Source: Pseudomonadales bacterium (GTDB lineage Bacteria > Pseudomonadota > Gammaproteobacteria > Pseudomonadales > Pseudohongiellaceae). From it: a stretch of DNA of 64,000 nt. Made by a program: the position numbers and the translations under genes. Positions 9,168 to 17,124 of the stretch are shown here, in pieces. Each line of letters begins with the position of its first letter. The first letter of the stretch is position 1. The notes under the pieces are model-generated. The model made no database searches and was not told the origin of the DNA. It saw only the letters and a list, made by a program, of their open reading frames with translations. The stretch covers positions 1,259,001 to 1,323,000 of the forward strand of contig JACKOH010000001.1 in assembly GCA_024234395.1 (NCBI GenBank), written 5' to 3'.

Positions 9168-9356
9168 ATGATCAGATACAAAAAGGGTCGCATTGGCTGG
9201 TACCAGGCGACCCCGAAGACTTCAAAACACTCTCTCAATTGTAACGAACTTCCAGCCCGCGTCAAAAGTTTCGTAATCACCCTGGCCTTGTGGGGAGGGC
9301 TGCCCCTGTGCCTGGCAGACTGGCTTATTCGCCAGGGAGAAGCGCACGATGAATGA
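9168..9356 (+). CDS. 62-aa membrane mini-protein between alpA and primase
   Basis: 62 aa with a basic N-terminus (MIRYKKGR) and one hydrophobic segment (about residues 35-55, FVITLALWGGLPLCLADWLI). AGGAGG lies eight bases before ATG, and the last 8 bp overlap the start of the primase gene, so it is well embedded in the operon. No family is recognised. It could be a small membrane protein or simply a coupling reading frame, but the ribosome site argues that it is translated. Confidence 0.6.
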   Translation: MIRYKKGRIGWYQATPKTSKHSLNCNELPARVKSFVITLALWGGLPLCLADWLIRQGEAHDE

Positions 9357-12072
9357 GTCACTCTCTCAGTTCAAAGACGCGATCCGGGCCGCTGGCCTGG
9401 AACCTCCTGATGTGATTGTACCCGGCGAATTGCACCGCTTCCCCGGTAACGGCAAACGCCCGACCAACAGAGCCGGCTGGTGTCTATTCTTCAAAGATGG
9501 CATTGGTGGTTGTTTCGGTGACTGGTCTACTGACCTCTCCGATAACTGGCAGTTGAATCGGGGAAAGCCATTTTCCAATGCCGAGAGGGCGGAGTTTACA
9601 CGCCGAGTGGAAGAAGCCCGCAAACACGCTGAGACGCAGCGTGAACAGCAATTTTCAAAAGCCGCTGTAAAGGCAGAATCTATCTGGAATGAAGCCATTC
9701 CAGCCGACAACAACCACCCTTACCTAGTGCACAAGGGAATCAGGTCCAATGGAGCGCGGCTTTATCGAGGTGCGCTGGTTATCCCAGTACGCTCGGGCAA
9801 CCAACTTCACTCGCTGCAATTCATCAAAGAGGATTGCAGCAAGCGATTTCTGCGCGGCGGGAAGATCTCTGGTGGTTATTTTAGTATTGGCATTGCTCAG
9901 GGGGCGAATGCCTTGTGCATCGCCGAAGGTTTTGCCACGGGCTCAACTATCCATGAAGCCACGGGGTACCCTGTCGCGGTTGCGTTCAATTCAGGCAATC
10001 TGGAAAGTGTTGCTTTGGTCATGCGTAAAAAGTGGCCGGATCTTACGGTCATCGTTTGTGCGGACGATGATGCAGAAACTGAAGGCAATCCTGGTATTAC
10101 CAAGGCGAACCATGCCGCGCTGGTTGTCGGTGGGAAGGTGGCCGTTCCGAGTTTCGGAGACCAGCGCCCTGCTGGAGCGACTGACTTTAACGACATGGCG
10201 GCAGTAGTTGGACTTGAGGCTGTCGCCAATGCCATTCGTGGTGCAATCACTCCTGACAGCACCGACAGCCTCATCTGGCCCAAACCGCTCTCCCTTACAG
10301 CCAAGATAGACCCCAAACCCTATCCCCTGGACGCCTTGCCGGAGAGGGTCCGCGTCGCCGTTGAGGAAGTCCTCGCTTTCACCAAGGCTCCCGTTCCACT
10401 GGTTGCATCTAGTGCCCTGGCTGCACTATCACTGGCCGGACAGGCACTCGTCGATGTGAAGCGGGCGGAAAAGTTGCAAGGACCTACGGGGCTGTTTCTG
10501 CTAACCGTTGCCGATTCCGGAGAACGCAAATCCACGTGTGATGGATTCTTCATGCAAACAATACGGGAGTATGAAGCCGAACAAGCCGAAGCAACCAAAC
10601 CGCAAATCAAAGAGCAAAAGGCGGCAATGGACGTCTGGGAGGCAAAGCACGGCGGCATAAAGGAAAAAATCCGCCAGCTTACCAAAGCGGGAAAGCCAGT
10701 CCGCGAACTTGAAGTGGCTTTGAGGGATCTGGAGCATGACAAGCCGGAACCGCTAAGGGTACCCCGATTGAGCTATAGTGACGCCACCCCAGAAGCCCTG
10801 AAGTGGAATCTGGCCAAAGGCTGGCCTTCCGGTGGGATAGTATCGAGTGAGGCCGGGCTAGTGTTTGGTGCACATGGCATGGGTAAGGATTCGGTCATGC
10901 GCAATCTGGCCACTCTAAACCAACTTTGGGATGGTGTAGACATTGCCACAGAGCGGCGTACCACCGAATCCTTCACGGTGCGCGGGGCAAGGTTGACCAT
11001 CGCCTTACAGGTGCAGGAAGCCACCCTCCGTAGTTTCTTCGACCGTTCCGGCGAACTGGCGAGGGGCACAGGGTTTCTTGCCCGATTTCTTCTAGCCTGG
11101 CCAGAATCGACGCAAGGGTATCGACCTTTTACCGATCCGCCAGAATCCTGGCCCGCATTGGCCCGGTTCAATCAACGACTTGCTGAATTACTCCAACAGG
11201 ATGTCCCCATTGATGAAGATGGGACGCTCTCGCCAACGCTTTTGCCTTTGACGGCGGAAGCCAAGGCCGCATGGATAGCGTTCCATGACGCCATAGAAAG
11301 CGAACTGCGCTCTGGCGGTGAACTCTACGATGTGCGCGATGTGGCCAGCAAAATTGCCGACAATGCAGCCAGGATCGCCACTCTGTTTCAGATATTCGAG
11401 CATGACAGTGGCAACGCTGTCGGATTGGCAGCATTTGAAGGCGCTTCTCGTATTGCTGCTTGGCACCTGCATGAAGCCCGGCGTTTCTATGGTGAACTGG
11501 CGTTACCGGAGGCTCAGGCAGACGCGGTACGACTGGATAGCTGGTTGCTCGACTACTGCCGGAGGGAGAAGACAAACATCGTTCCCCGGCGGGAAATTCA
11601 ACGCAATGTGACCCCAGTACACTTACGCCACAAAGCCGCTCTGGATTCTGCCCTGGATGAATTGATGGAAGCCGGCAGAGTCCAATTGCTTCAAGAGGTC
11701 AGGCGCAAGGAGATTCACATCAATCCGGCTTTGCTCCAAACCGGGGCGATAATCCCCCACCAGGCTGGGATTGAAAATAACGGGGTCACTAGCATCATGA
11801 CAGCGACACTTGCGACAGCTGCGACATATGGAGCCGACAATCCAGCAACTGTCGCGTCAGTCGCTACTGTCGCTGTCGCAGAACAGCCAAACGCACTACC
11901 TACATTATCACCGGATGAAGAATCAGGCATTCGAGCTTGGCTGGCACACATTGACGAAACCGATTCGACAATCATCGCTGATGTTTTGGACAAGTGCCGG
12001 AATGACCTGGAGGCCCGTCGGTATTGCCTGAAGCAGTCGGAAGAGATAGCCGCCCCCTTCACTTCCCAATAA
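9349..12072 (+). CDS. Toprim-DUF3987 primase/helicase-like element replication protein
   Basis: 907 aa. The N-terminal region (about 25-70, FPGNGKRPTNRAGWC...FGDWS) resembles the entry domain of phage and plasmid primases. A Toprim domain follows at about 180-300, with the acidic residue in CIAEGFATG and the DDD of VIVCADDD. From about 325 comes the DUF3987 module, with a degenerate P-loop (ADSGERKST). The C-terminal third is helical and the tail is Thr/Ala rich. Such proteins prime or unwind DNA during replication of satellites and integrative elements, next to an AlpA regulator. The start overlaps the 62-aa gene by 8 bp. No origin was found nearby. Confidence 0.85.
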   Translation: MNESLSQFKDAIRAAGLEPPDVIVPGELHRFPGNGKRPTNRAGWCLFFKDGIGGCFGDWSTDLSDNWQLNRGKPFSNAERAEFTRRVEEARKHAETQREQQFSKAAVKAESIWNEAIPADNNHPYLVHKGIRSNGARLYRGALVIPVRSGNQLHSLQFIKEDCSKRFLRGGKISGGYFSIGIAQGANALCIAEGFATGSTIHEATGYPVAVAFNSGNLESVALVMRKKWPDLTVIVCADDDAETEGNPGITKANHAALVVGGKVAVPSFGDQRPAGATDFNDMAAVVGLEAVANAIRGAITPDSTDSLIWPKPLSLTAKIDPKPYPLDALPERVRVAVEEVLAFTKAPVPLVASSALAALSLAGQALVDVKRAEKLQGPTGLFLLTVADSGERKSTCDGFFMQTIREYEAEQAEATKPQIKEQKAAMDVWEAKHGGIKEKIRQLTKAGKPVRELEVALRDLEHDKPEPLRVPRLSYSDATPEALKWNLAKGWPSGGIVSSEAGLVFGAHGMGKDSVMRNLATLNQLWDGVDIATERRTTESFTVRGARLTIALQVQEATLRSFFDRSGELARGTGFLARFLLAWPESTQGYRPFTDPPESWPALARFNQRLAELLQQDVPIDEDGTLSPTLLPLTAEAKAAWIAFHDAIESELRSGGELYDVRDVASKIADNAARIATLFQIFEHDSGNAVGLAAFEGASRIAAWHLHEARRFYGELALPEAQADAVRLDSWLLDYCRREKTNIVPRREIQRNVTPVHLRHKAALDSALDELMEAGRVQLLQEVRRKEIHINPALLQTGAIIPHQAGIENNGVTSIMTATLATAATYGADNPATVASVATVAVAEQPNALPTLSPDEESGIRAWLAHIDETDSTIIADVLDKCRNDLEARRYCLKQSEEIAAPFTSQ

Positions 12073-12307
12073 CCAACTACGTGAGACCAAAGAGTCTTCT
12101 CCTAGTGTGTCCATCACCCACAACTTGACTGTAGCGCCTAATGAGAGTCAGAGGTGGTTGTCAGATTGCATAATACGAAGAGGCGATTTTGCGAATGCTC
12201 AATACCAACGCCAAAGCAAACCTACAACGACCCTTGCAGGCCCGCAAGGGCCGAAACATAAAGTTGAATTTCCCTAATGATTTCGGATAAATAGTCAGGA
12301 GGCAGAT
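12073..12307. other. Intergenic stretch with a 7-bp hairpin
   Basis: No gene is seen. CCCTTGC/GCAAGGG with a six-base loop lies at 12231-12250 and lacks a T-tract; it may be an attenuating or processing hairpin ahead of the 207-aa gene. Confidence 0.45.
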
Positions 12308-12931
12308 ATGGGTGGCATAGGTAGCGGACGACGGTGGCGCTGGGGTGCGAAAAGCACCACGGATGACTATCGCTCGATCGACGTGCGACGATGGAAGCGG
12401 GATGGTTTGCTCGAACCAGATCAGTTTTTTAGCTGGCAGTGGTCCCGACATGGCAAAGTGGTCGCTTCCATTCGCGTGCATACTGAAACGAATCAGGTAA
12501 TTCTCACGTACCGTCACCGGAGAGGCGGTGACGACTGGAAAGACGAAAGTTATACCGTCTCTCTGGACTGGACCGCCTGCAACCTAGGTGGGAAACGTCC
12601 TTGGTTTCTCTGCCCCGCCCTTCGTTGCGGTCGGCGTGTTGCAATACTCTATGCTGGTAGCATTTTCGCATGTCGCCACTGCTACCAGTTGGCCTACGCC
12701 AGCCAGCGGGAACCCTGGGATGACCGAGCAGCAAGGAAAGCAGATCGAATTCGTGACAAACTAGGATGGGAGCCAGGCATCCTCAATGGCAATGGCTGCA
12801 AACCCCGAGGGATGCACTGGAACACCTTCGAACGGTTGACAGCGCAGCACGATTCGTTTGTGCAGATTTCACTTGCCGGGATGGCAGCGAAATTTAATCG
12901 AATTGGGGAATCGTTAGATGATTGGATTTAA
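12308..12931 (+). CDS. 207-aa element-associated protein with a zinc-ribbon-like Cys motif
   Basis: 207 aa, basic. It begins GGIGSGRRWRWGAKSTTDDYRS, a start I recognise from many uncharacterised proteins of integrative elements and satellites. The centre has CPALRC (about 98-103) and CRHC (about 121-124), spaced like a zinc ribbon, next to the conserved YQLAYASQRE. AGGAGG lies five bases before ATG. It is the last gene before the tRNA-Ser 3' end, about 80 bp away. Nucleic-acid binding is a reasonable inference; the true role is unknown. Confidence 0.75.
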   Translation: MGGIGSGRRWRWGAKSTTDDYRSIDVRRWKRDGLLEPDQFFSWQWSRHGKVVASIRVHTETNQVILTYRHRRGGDDWKDESYTVSLDWTACNLGGKRPWFLCPALRCGRRVAILYAGSIFACRHCYQLAYASQREPWDDRAARKADRIRDKLGWEPGILNGNGCKPRGMHWNTFERLTAQHDSFVQISLAGMAAKFNRIGESLDDWI

Positions 12932-13013
12932 TTCTTGCGGGGGCCAATTGGAGGACTGATTCCCAAACCAATAAGAATATATTGTTTTATATCAATAAGT
13001 TAAATGTCATTGT

Positions 13014-13101
13014 TGGCGGTGAGGGAGGGATTCGAACCCTCGATGCCTTTCGACATACACACTTTCCAGGCGTGCTCCTTCGACCGCTCGGACACCTCAC
13101 C
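13014..13101 (-). tRNA. serW: tRNA-Ser (anticodon GGA)
   Basis: 88 nt including an encoded CCA. The 5' end GGTGAGGTGTCCGAG pairs with the 3' CCTCACC acceptor strand. The anticodon loop CTGGAAA carries GGA, the long variable arm is TATGTCGAAAGGCAT, and the T-arm contains GGTTCGAATCC. It closely matches the enterobacterial tRNA-Ser(GGA). Its 3' end faces the element core at 12931, the usual orientation for tyrosine-recombinase integration into a tRNA. Confidence 0.95.
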
Positions 13102-13131
13102 GTTGTTCTTTAATACACTGCACTTTGCGTG

Positions 13132-13157
13132 CTGTAACAGGCTCGCTCTGCGAGCCC
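13132..13157 (-). terminator. Hairpin between the two tRNA-Ser copies
   Basis: GGCTCGC-AGA-GCGAGCC, a perfect 7-bp stem, lies directly after the displaced 3' part of the second tRNA copy and before the intact tRNA. A related weaker hairpin (CAGGCTC...GCCCGAGG) stands at the equivalent place upstream of the second copy. It could be a terminator or a processing signal. Confidence 0.5.
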
Positions 13158-13490
13158 GAGGGAGGGATTGATTCGGCATTTTGCTGAGCAAAATACCTCA
13201 CCCCTCCGGGGCAGCCTGCGGCTGTCTGCGGCGCTTTCGCGTCTGTGATTCGCATTTTGGCTAAGCCAAAATACTCACCCCTCCGGGGCAGCCTGCGGCT
13301 GTCTGCGGCGCTTTCGCGTCTGTGATTCGGCATTTTGGCTAAGCCAAAATACCTCACCCCTCCGGGGCAGCCTGCGGCTGTCTGCGCCGCTACGCGCCTT
13401 TCAAACCCTCGATGCCTTTCGACAGTCACACTTTCCAGTGTGTGCTTGCATCCCCGAAGGGGACTCCTTCGACCGCTCGGACACCTCACC
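13158..13490 (-). pseudogene. Second tRNA-Ser copy, diverged and split in its T-arm
   Basis: Positions 13401-13490 repeat the first two thirds of the intact tRNA-Ser: identical GGTGAGGTGTCCGAGCGG start, D-arm, GGA anticodon region, variable arm and GAGGGTT. A 19-nt hairpin-forming insert sits between the D-arm and the anticodon arm. The copy then breaks off in the T-loop. Its expected 3' T-arm strand, CCCTCCCTC, reappears at 13158-13169 on the far side of the 77-bp repeat array. The flanks also match those of the intact tRNA (TTGTTCTTT upstream). It is therefore a duplicated tRNA unit interrupted by the array, almost certainly non-functional as a tRNA. Confidence 0.75.
13170..13398. repeat. 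Three tandem 77-bp hairpin-rich repeats
   Basis: Units begin at 13170, 13247 and 13324 with GATTCG and share nearly the whole sequence; the third diverges in its last 15 bases. Each unit holds four short stems: ATTTTGGCT-A-AGCCAAAAT (ATTTTGCT-G-AGCAAAAT in unit 1, where the stem is shortened on both sides together), CCCC-TCC-GGGG, a GCAGCC/GGCTG pair, and CGC-GAAA-GCG on the minus strand. There are no spacers, so this is not a CRISPR array. Confidence 0.9.
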
Positions 13491-13794
13491 TTTGTTCTTT
13501 CATTCGCAGCACTTTTATCATCTGCAGCTTGCGCGCATTTTCAGGCTCTTAGTAAGCCCGAGGTAGTGAGATTTCGACAACTGCAGTACCCTACCCGATG
13601 GGCGCGTAACTTTAGCCTAGTGGCCCTTTAATTACAAGGGACTACGCCGTTTTTAGCGACCCTGGTGAAGCAGCTAATTGGGCATTAAATCGTTGCAGCT
13701 ATTTGAAAATCGTCCCATTCTGGTAATCTACGCGGCTGGGCAGTCGCAGGGGCTGTTTATCTGTTACTAATTCGGCATGACTGGCAAGGAAGGT
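13491..13794. other. Intergenic region upstream of pycA
   Basis: No gene is seen. The first 70 bases are homologous to the upstream flank of the intact tRNA-Ser. GAGGTAGTGAGATTTCGA at about 13559-13576 faintly resembles another tRNA 3' end. TTGAAA (13703) with an extended TGG-TAATCT (13724) is a weak promoter candidate for pycA; its spacer is only 15 bp. Confidence 0.4.
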
Positions 13795-15222
13795 ATGGCT
13801 GAGAAAACATTGAAGAAAGTGCTGATCGCCAACCGCGGGGAGATCGCGCTACGCATTGTCAGGGCCTGCAGTGAGTTGGGCATTCGTTCGGTGGCAATCT
13901 ACACGGAACCGGATCGCTACGGACTCTGTGTGAAACGGGCGGATGAAGCGTATTCGCTTGGGGAAGACCCGATCGCCGGCTACCTGGATCCACGACGTAT
14001 CGTCAACCTGGCTCTGGAAACCGGTTGCGACGCTATTCACCCCGGTTACGGCTTTCTGTCCGAAAATGCCGAGTTTGCCCGGCTCTGTGAGCAGAAAGGC
14101 ATCATTTTCGTGGGGCCCAGTTCCGAGGTCATTGCCAGGATGGGTGACAAGACCCAGGCCAGGGACAGTATGCGGGCCGCCGGCGTGCCGATTACACCCG
14201 GGTCGGACGGCAACCTGGACAACCTCGACGACGCGCTGAAAGTGGCGGAGGAGATTGGTTATCCAGTCATGGTCAAGGCGACTTCCGGTGGCGGTGGCCG
14301 TGGCATCCGGCGCTGTGACAACGCCGCTGAACTGCGCAAGCAATATCCGCGGGTTATCTCCGAAGCGGAGAAAGCCTTCGGCTCAGCCGAAGTGTTTCTG
14401 GAAAAGTGCATTGTCAATCCGCGCCATATCGAGGTGCAGATACTGGCTGACAGTCACGGCAATACCATCCATCTTTATGAGCGGGACTGCTCTATTCAGC
14501 GCCGCAATCAGAAACTGATTGAAATCGCCCCCAGCCCGCAGCTCGATCAGGAACAGCGGGAGCGAATCGGGGACCTGGCGGTCAAGGCCGCAGAGGCGGT
14601 CGGTTACGTGAACGCCGGCACAGTGGAATTTCTGCTCGCCGATGGTGAATTCTATTTCATGGAAATGAATACCCGCGTGCAGGTGGAACACACCATTACC
14701 GAACAGATTACCGGGGTCGATATCGTGCGTGAACAATTCCGCATTGCGGCCGGCCTGCCCCTGCATTATGCCCAGGACGATGTCGGGTTCCGGGGGTTCT
14801 CGATGCAGTTCCGGATCAACGCGGAAGACCCAAAAAACGATTTCCTGCCCAGTTTCGGACGCATCACCCACTACTATGCTCCCGGCGGTCCGGGGATCCG
14901 CGTGGATACCGCCATCTATACCGGTTATGAGATCCCCCCCTACTACGACTCCATGTGTCTCAAGCTGGTAGTCTGGGCTCTGACCTGGGAGGAAACCATC
15001 GCCAGGGCACAGCGGGCCCTGGATGACATGCGCCTGCACGGTATCCGCACCACAGCGCCGTATTACAAGCGGATACTGCAGCACGAAACGTTTCAGTCCG
15101 GTCACTTTGATACCAGTTTTGTCGGCGAACATCCGGAATTGCTGGACTATTCCACCAAGCGCCATCCGGCCGAAGTCGCCCTGGCTCTTGCCGCCGCAGC
15201 CGCCGCCCATGCCGGTTGGTAA
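13795..15222 (+). CDS. pycA: Pyruvate carboxylase subunit A (biotin carboxylase)
   Basis: 475 aa, normal length for the biotin carboxylase subunit. It carboxylates the biotin carried by the partner subunit with ATP and bicarbonate. Visible features: KVLIANRGEIALRI at the N-terminus; the ATP-grasp glycine loop GGGGRG near residue 165; HIEVQ and ERDCSIQRRNQK; and EMNTRVQVEH near 289 with the catalytic Glu and Arg. I prefer the ATG at 13795, preceded by AAGGAAGG, over the ATG six codons earlier, which lacks a ribosome site. The carboxyltransferase-BCCP partner starts 15 bp downstream, so it serves pyruvate (anaplerosis) and not acetyl-CoA. Confidence 0.93.
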   Translation: MAEKTLKKVLIANRGEIALRIVRACSELGIRSVAIYTEPDRYGLCVKRADEAYSLGEDPIAGYLDPRRIVNLALETGCDAIHPGYGFLSENAEFARLCEQKGIIFVGPSSEVIARMGDKTQARDSMRAAGVPITPGSDGNLDNLDDALKVAEEIGYPVMVKATSGGGGRGIRRCDNAAELRKQYPRVISEAEKAFGSAEVFLEKCIVNPRHIEVQILADSHGNTIHLYERDCSIQRRNQKLIEIAPSPQLDQEQRERIGDLAVKAAEAVGYVNAGTVEFLLADGEFYFMEMNTRVQVEHTITEQITGVDIVREQFRIAAGLPLHYAQDDVGFRGFSMQFRINAEDPKNDFLPSFGRITHYYAPGGPGIRVDTAIYTGYEIPPYYDSMCLKLVVWALTWEETIARAQRALDDMRLHGIRTTAPYYKRILQHETFQSGHFDTSFVGEHPELLDYSTKRHPAEVALALAAAAAAHAGW

Positions 15223-15237
15223 TAAGGAGAAGTTTTA

Positions 15238-17043
15238 ATGCCCGAGAACAAACCCATACAGGTCACCGACGTCATCCTTCGCGATGCGCACCAGTCGCTG
15301 ATTGCCACCCGCATGCGCACCGAAGACATGCTGCCGATCTGCGAAAAACTCGACAAGGTGGGGTACTGGTCGCTGGAAGTCTGGGGCGGCGCCACCTTCG
15401 ATGCCTGTATCCGTTTTCTGAAGGAAGACCCCTGGGAACGCCTGCGCCGGTTGCGCGAGGCATTGCCGAAGACCCGCCTGCAGATGCTGCTGCGCGGTCA
15501 GAATCTGCTGGGGTATCGCCATTATGCCGATGACGTGGTAACGGCTTTCGTGGAACGCTCGGCGGAAAATGGAATCGATGTATTCCGGGTCTTCGACGCC
15601 CTTAATGACCTGCGCAATATCGAGACCGCTATGCATGCGGTCAAGCAGGCCGGCAAACACGCTCAGGGTACCATCTGTTACACCACCAGCCCGGTACATA
15701 CCCCGGAATTATTCACCCGCCAGGCCAGTGAACTGAAAGAGATGGGTGCCGACTCTATCGCCATCAAGGACATGGCCGGCCTACTGACCCCGTACGATAC
15801 TTACGAACTGGTCAGCGCAATCAAGTCAGGAGTGGACCTGCCGCTGGTCATCCACAGCCATTCCACTTCCGGCCTGGCCCCGCTGTGCCAGCTGAAAGCC
15901 ATCGAGGCCGGCGCCGATCGCATCGATACGGCAATATCCGCGTTTGCCGGTGGAACCTCGCACCCGTCCACTGAATCCCAGGTGGCCGCCCTGAAGAACA
16001 CGCACTATGACACCGGCCTGGACCTGGAGCTGCTGTCGGAAATCGCCGATTATTTCCGTGAAGTGCGCAAGAAATATCACCAGTTTGAGAATGAATTCAC
16101 CCGCGAGGACATCGCGGTGCAGATCAATCAGGTTCCCGGCGGCATGATGTCCAACCTGGCTAACCAGTTAAAGGAACAGAATGCGCTGGACCGGATCAAG
16201 GAAGTGTTTGCCGAGATTCCCCGCGTACGCGAGGATCTGGGATTCCCTCCCCTGGTCACCCCAACTTCCCAGATCGTCGGCACCCAGGCGGTTTACAACG
16301 TGCTGGCAGGCGAACGCTACAAGACCATCACCAACGAGGTAAAACGCTACCTGCAAGGGGGCTACGGCAAACCCCCTGCCCCGGTCAATGTGGAAATTCA
16401 GCGCAAGGCCATCGGCAGCGAACATCCCAATGAAGAGCGGCCGGCCGATTCCCTGAAACCCGAGCTGAGCAAGTTGCGGCAGGACATCGGCGAGCTGGCC
16501 CAGTCCGAAGACGACGTCATGATTTACGCGATGTTTCCTGACCTGGGCCGGGAGTTTCTCAAGCAGCGTGCCGAGGGAACCCTGCAACCGGAACCCCTGG
16601 AACCCATGCGAACCGATCAGGCACCCCGCGATGTCAGCAAGGTGGCCACCGAGTTCAAGCTGGACGTCCACGGGGAAACCTATGATGTCGCCATCACCGG
16701 GGTTGGCAATTCCGGTGGCAGCAAGCGCAAGCTTTACATCTCACTGGACGGCATGCCGGAGGAAGTCACTTTCGAGCCGCTCAATGAATACGTGGCCGAC
16801 CGTGGCAGCAAACGTTCCAAGGCCACCGAGCCCGGGCACGTGACTGCTGCCATGCCAGGCAATATCGTTGAAGTGCTGGTCAACCAGGGTGACAAGGTGG
16901 AGGCCGGACAGCCGGTGCTGGTTACCGAGGCCATGAAGATGGAGACCGAAATTCTCGCCAACGTCGACGGCACCGTCACGGAAATCCACGTAAGCAAGGG
17001 TGACCGGGTAACCCCCGGAGAAATTCTGATGATGATCGAGTAA
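15238..17043 (+). CDS. pycB: Pyruvate carboxylase subunit B (carboxyltransferase plus biotinyl domain)
   Basis: 601 aa. The N-terminal carboxyltransferase TIM barrel shows RDAHQSL (about 14-20), KDMAGLL and the metal-binding HSHSTSG (about 205). A PYC_OADA conserved domain follows. The C-terminal biotinyl domain has EAMKMET with the biotinylated Lys at 567. Oxaloacetate decarboxylase alpha subunits look the same, but the sodium-pump beta and gamma subunits are absent and the biotin carboxylase is adjacent, so conversion of pyruvate to oxaloacetate is the likely reaction. AAGGAG precedes the ATG. A hairpin at 17058-17079 follows the stop. Confidence 0.92.
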   Translation: MPENKPIQVTDVILRDAHQSLIATRMRTEDMLPICEKLDKVGYWSLEVWGGATFDACIRFLKEDPWERLRRLREALPKTRLQMLLRGQNLLGYRHYADDVVTAFVERSAENGIDVFRVFDALNDLRNIETAMHAVKQAGKHAQGTICYTTSPVHTPELFTRQASELKEMGADSIAIKDMAGLLTPYDTYELVSAIKSGVDLPLVIHSHSTSGLAPLCQLKAIEAGADRIDTAISAFAGGTSHPSTESQVAALKNTHYDTGLDLELLSEIADYFREVRKKYHQFENEFTREDIAVQINQVPGGMMSNLANQLKEQNALDRIKEVFAEIPRVREDLGFPPLVTPTSQIVGTQAVYNVLAGERYKTITNEVKRYLQGGYGKPPAPVNVEIQRKAIGSEHPNEERPADSLKPELSKLRQDIGELAQSEDDVMIYAMFPDLGREFLKQRAEGTLQPEPLEPMRTDQAPRDVSKVATEFKLDVHGETYDVAITGVGNSGGSKRKLYISLDGMPEEVTFEPLNEYVADRGSKRSKATEPGHVTAAMPGNIVEVLVNQGDKVEAGQPVLVTEAMKMETEILANVDGTVTEIHVSKGDRVTPGEILMMIE

Positions 17044-17057
17044 CAGCTCCGCACACC

Positions 17058-17079
17058 GCCTGGCGTACCGCCGCCAGGC
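17058..17079. terminator. Hairpin between pycB and queF
   Basis: GCCTGGCG/CGCCAGGC, perfect 8-bp stem with a six-base loop, between convergent genes. No T-tract follows, so termination strength is uncertain. Confidence 0.5.
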
Positions 17080-17124
17080 ACCGTTCGGCCTGGGAGCGGG
17101 TGCGGAAGTAAATAAATCAGCCGC

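Noticed and set aside
1..12931. Second attachment repeat of the tRNA-Ser 3' end within the window
   Set aside because: No convincing copy of GGTGAGGGAGGGATTCGA was found by eye left of the tRNA; the other boundary must be outside or lost.
13170..13398. CRISPR array
   Set aside because: The repeats are 77 bp, directly contiguous, without unique spacers, and no cas gene is present.
15238..17043. Sodium-pumping oxaloacetate decarboxylase alpha subunit
   Set aside because: No beta or gamma subunit genes; the biotin carboxylase subunit lies directly upstream, so pyruvate carboxylase fits better.
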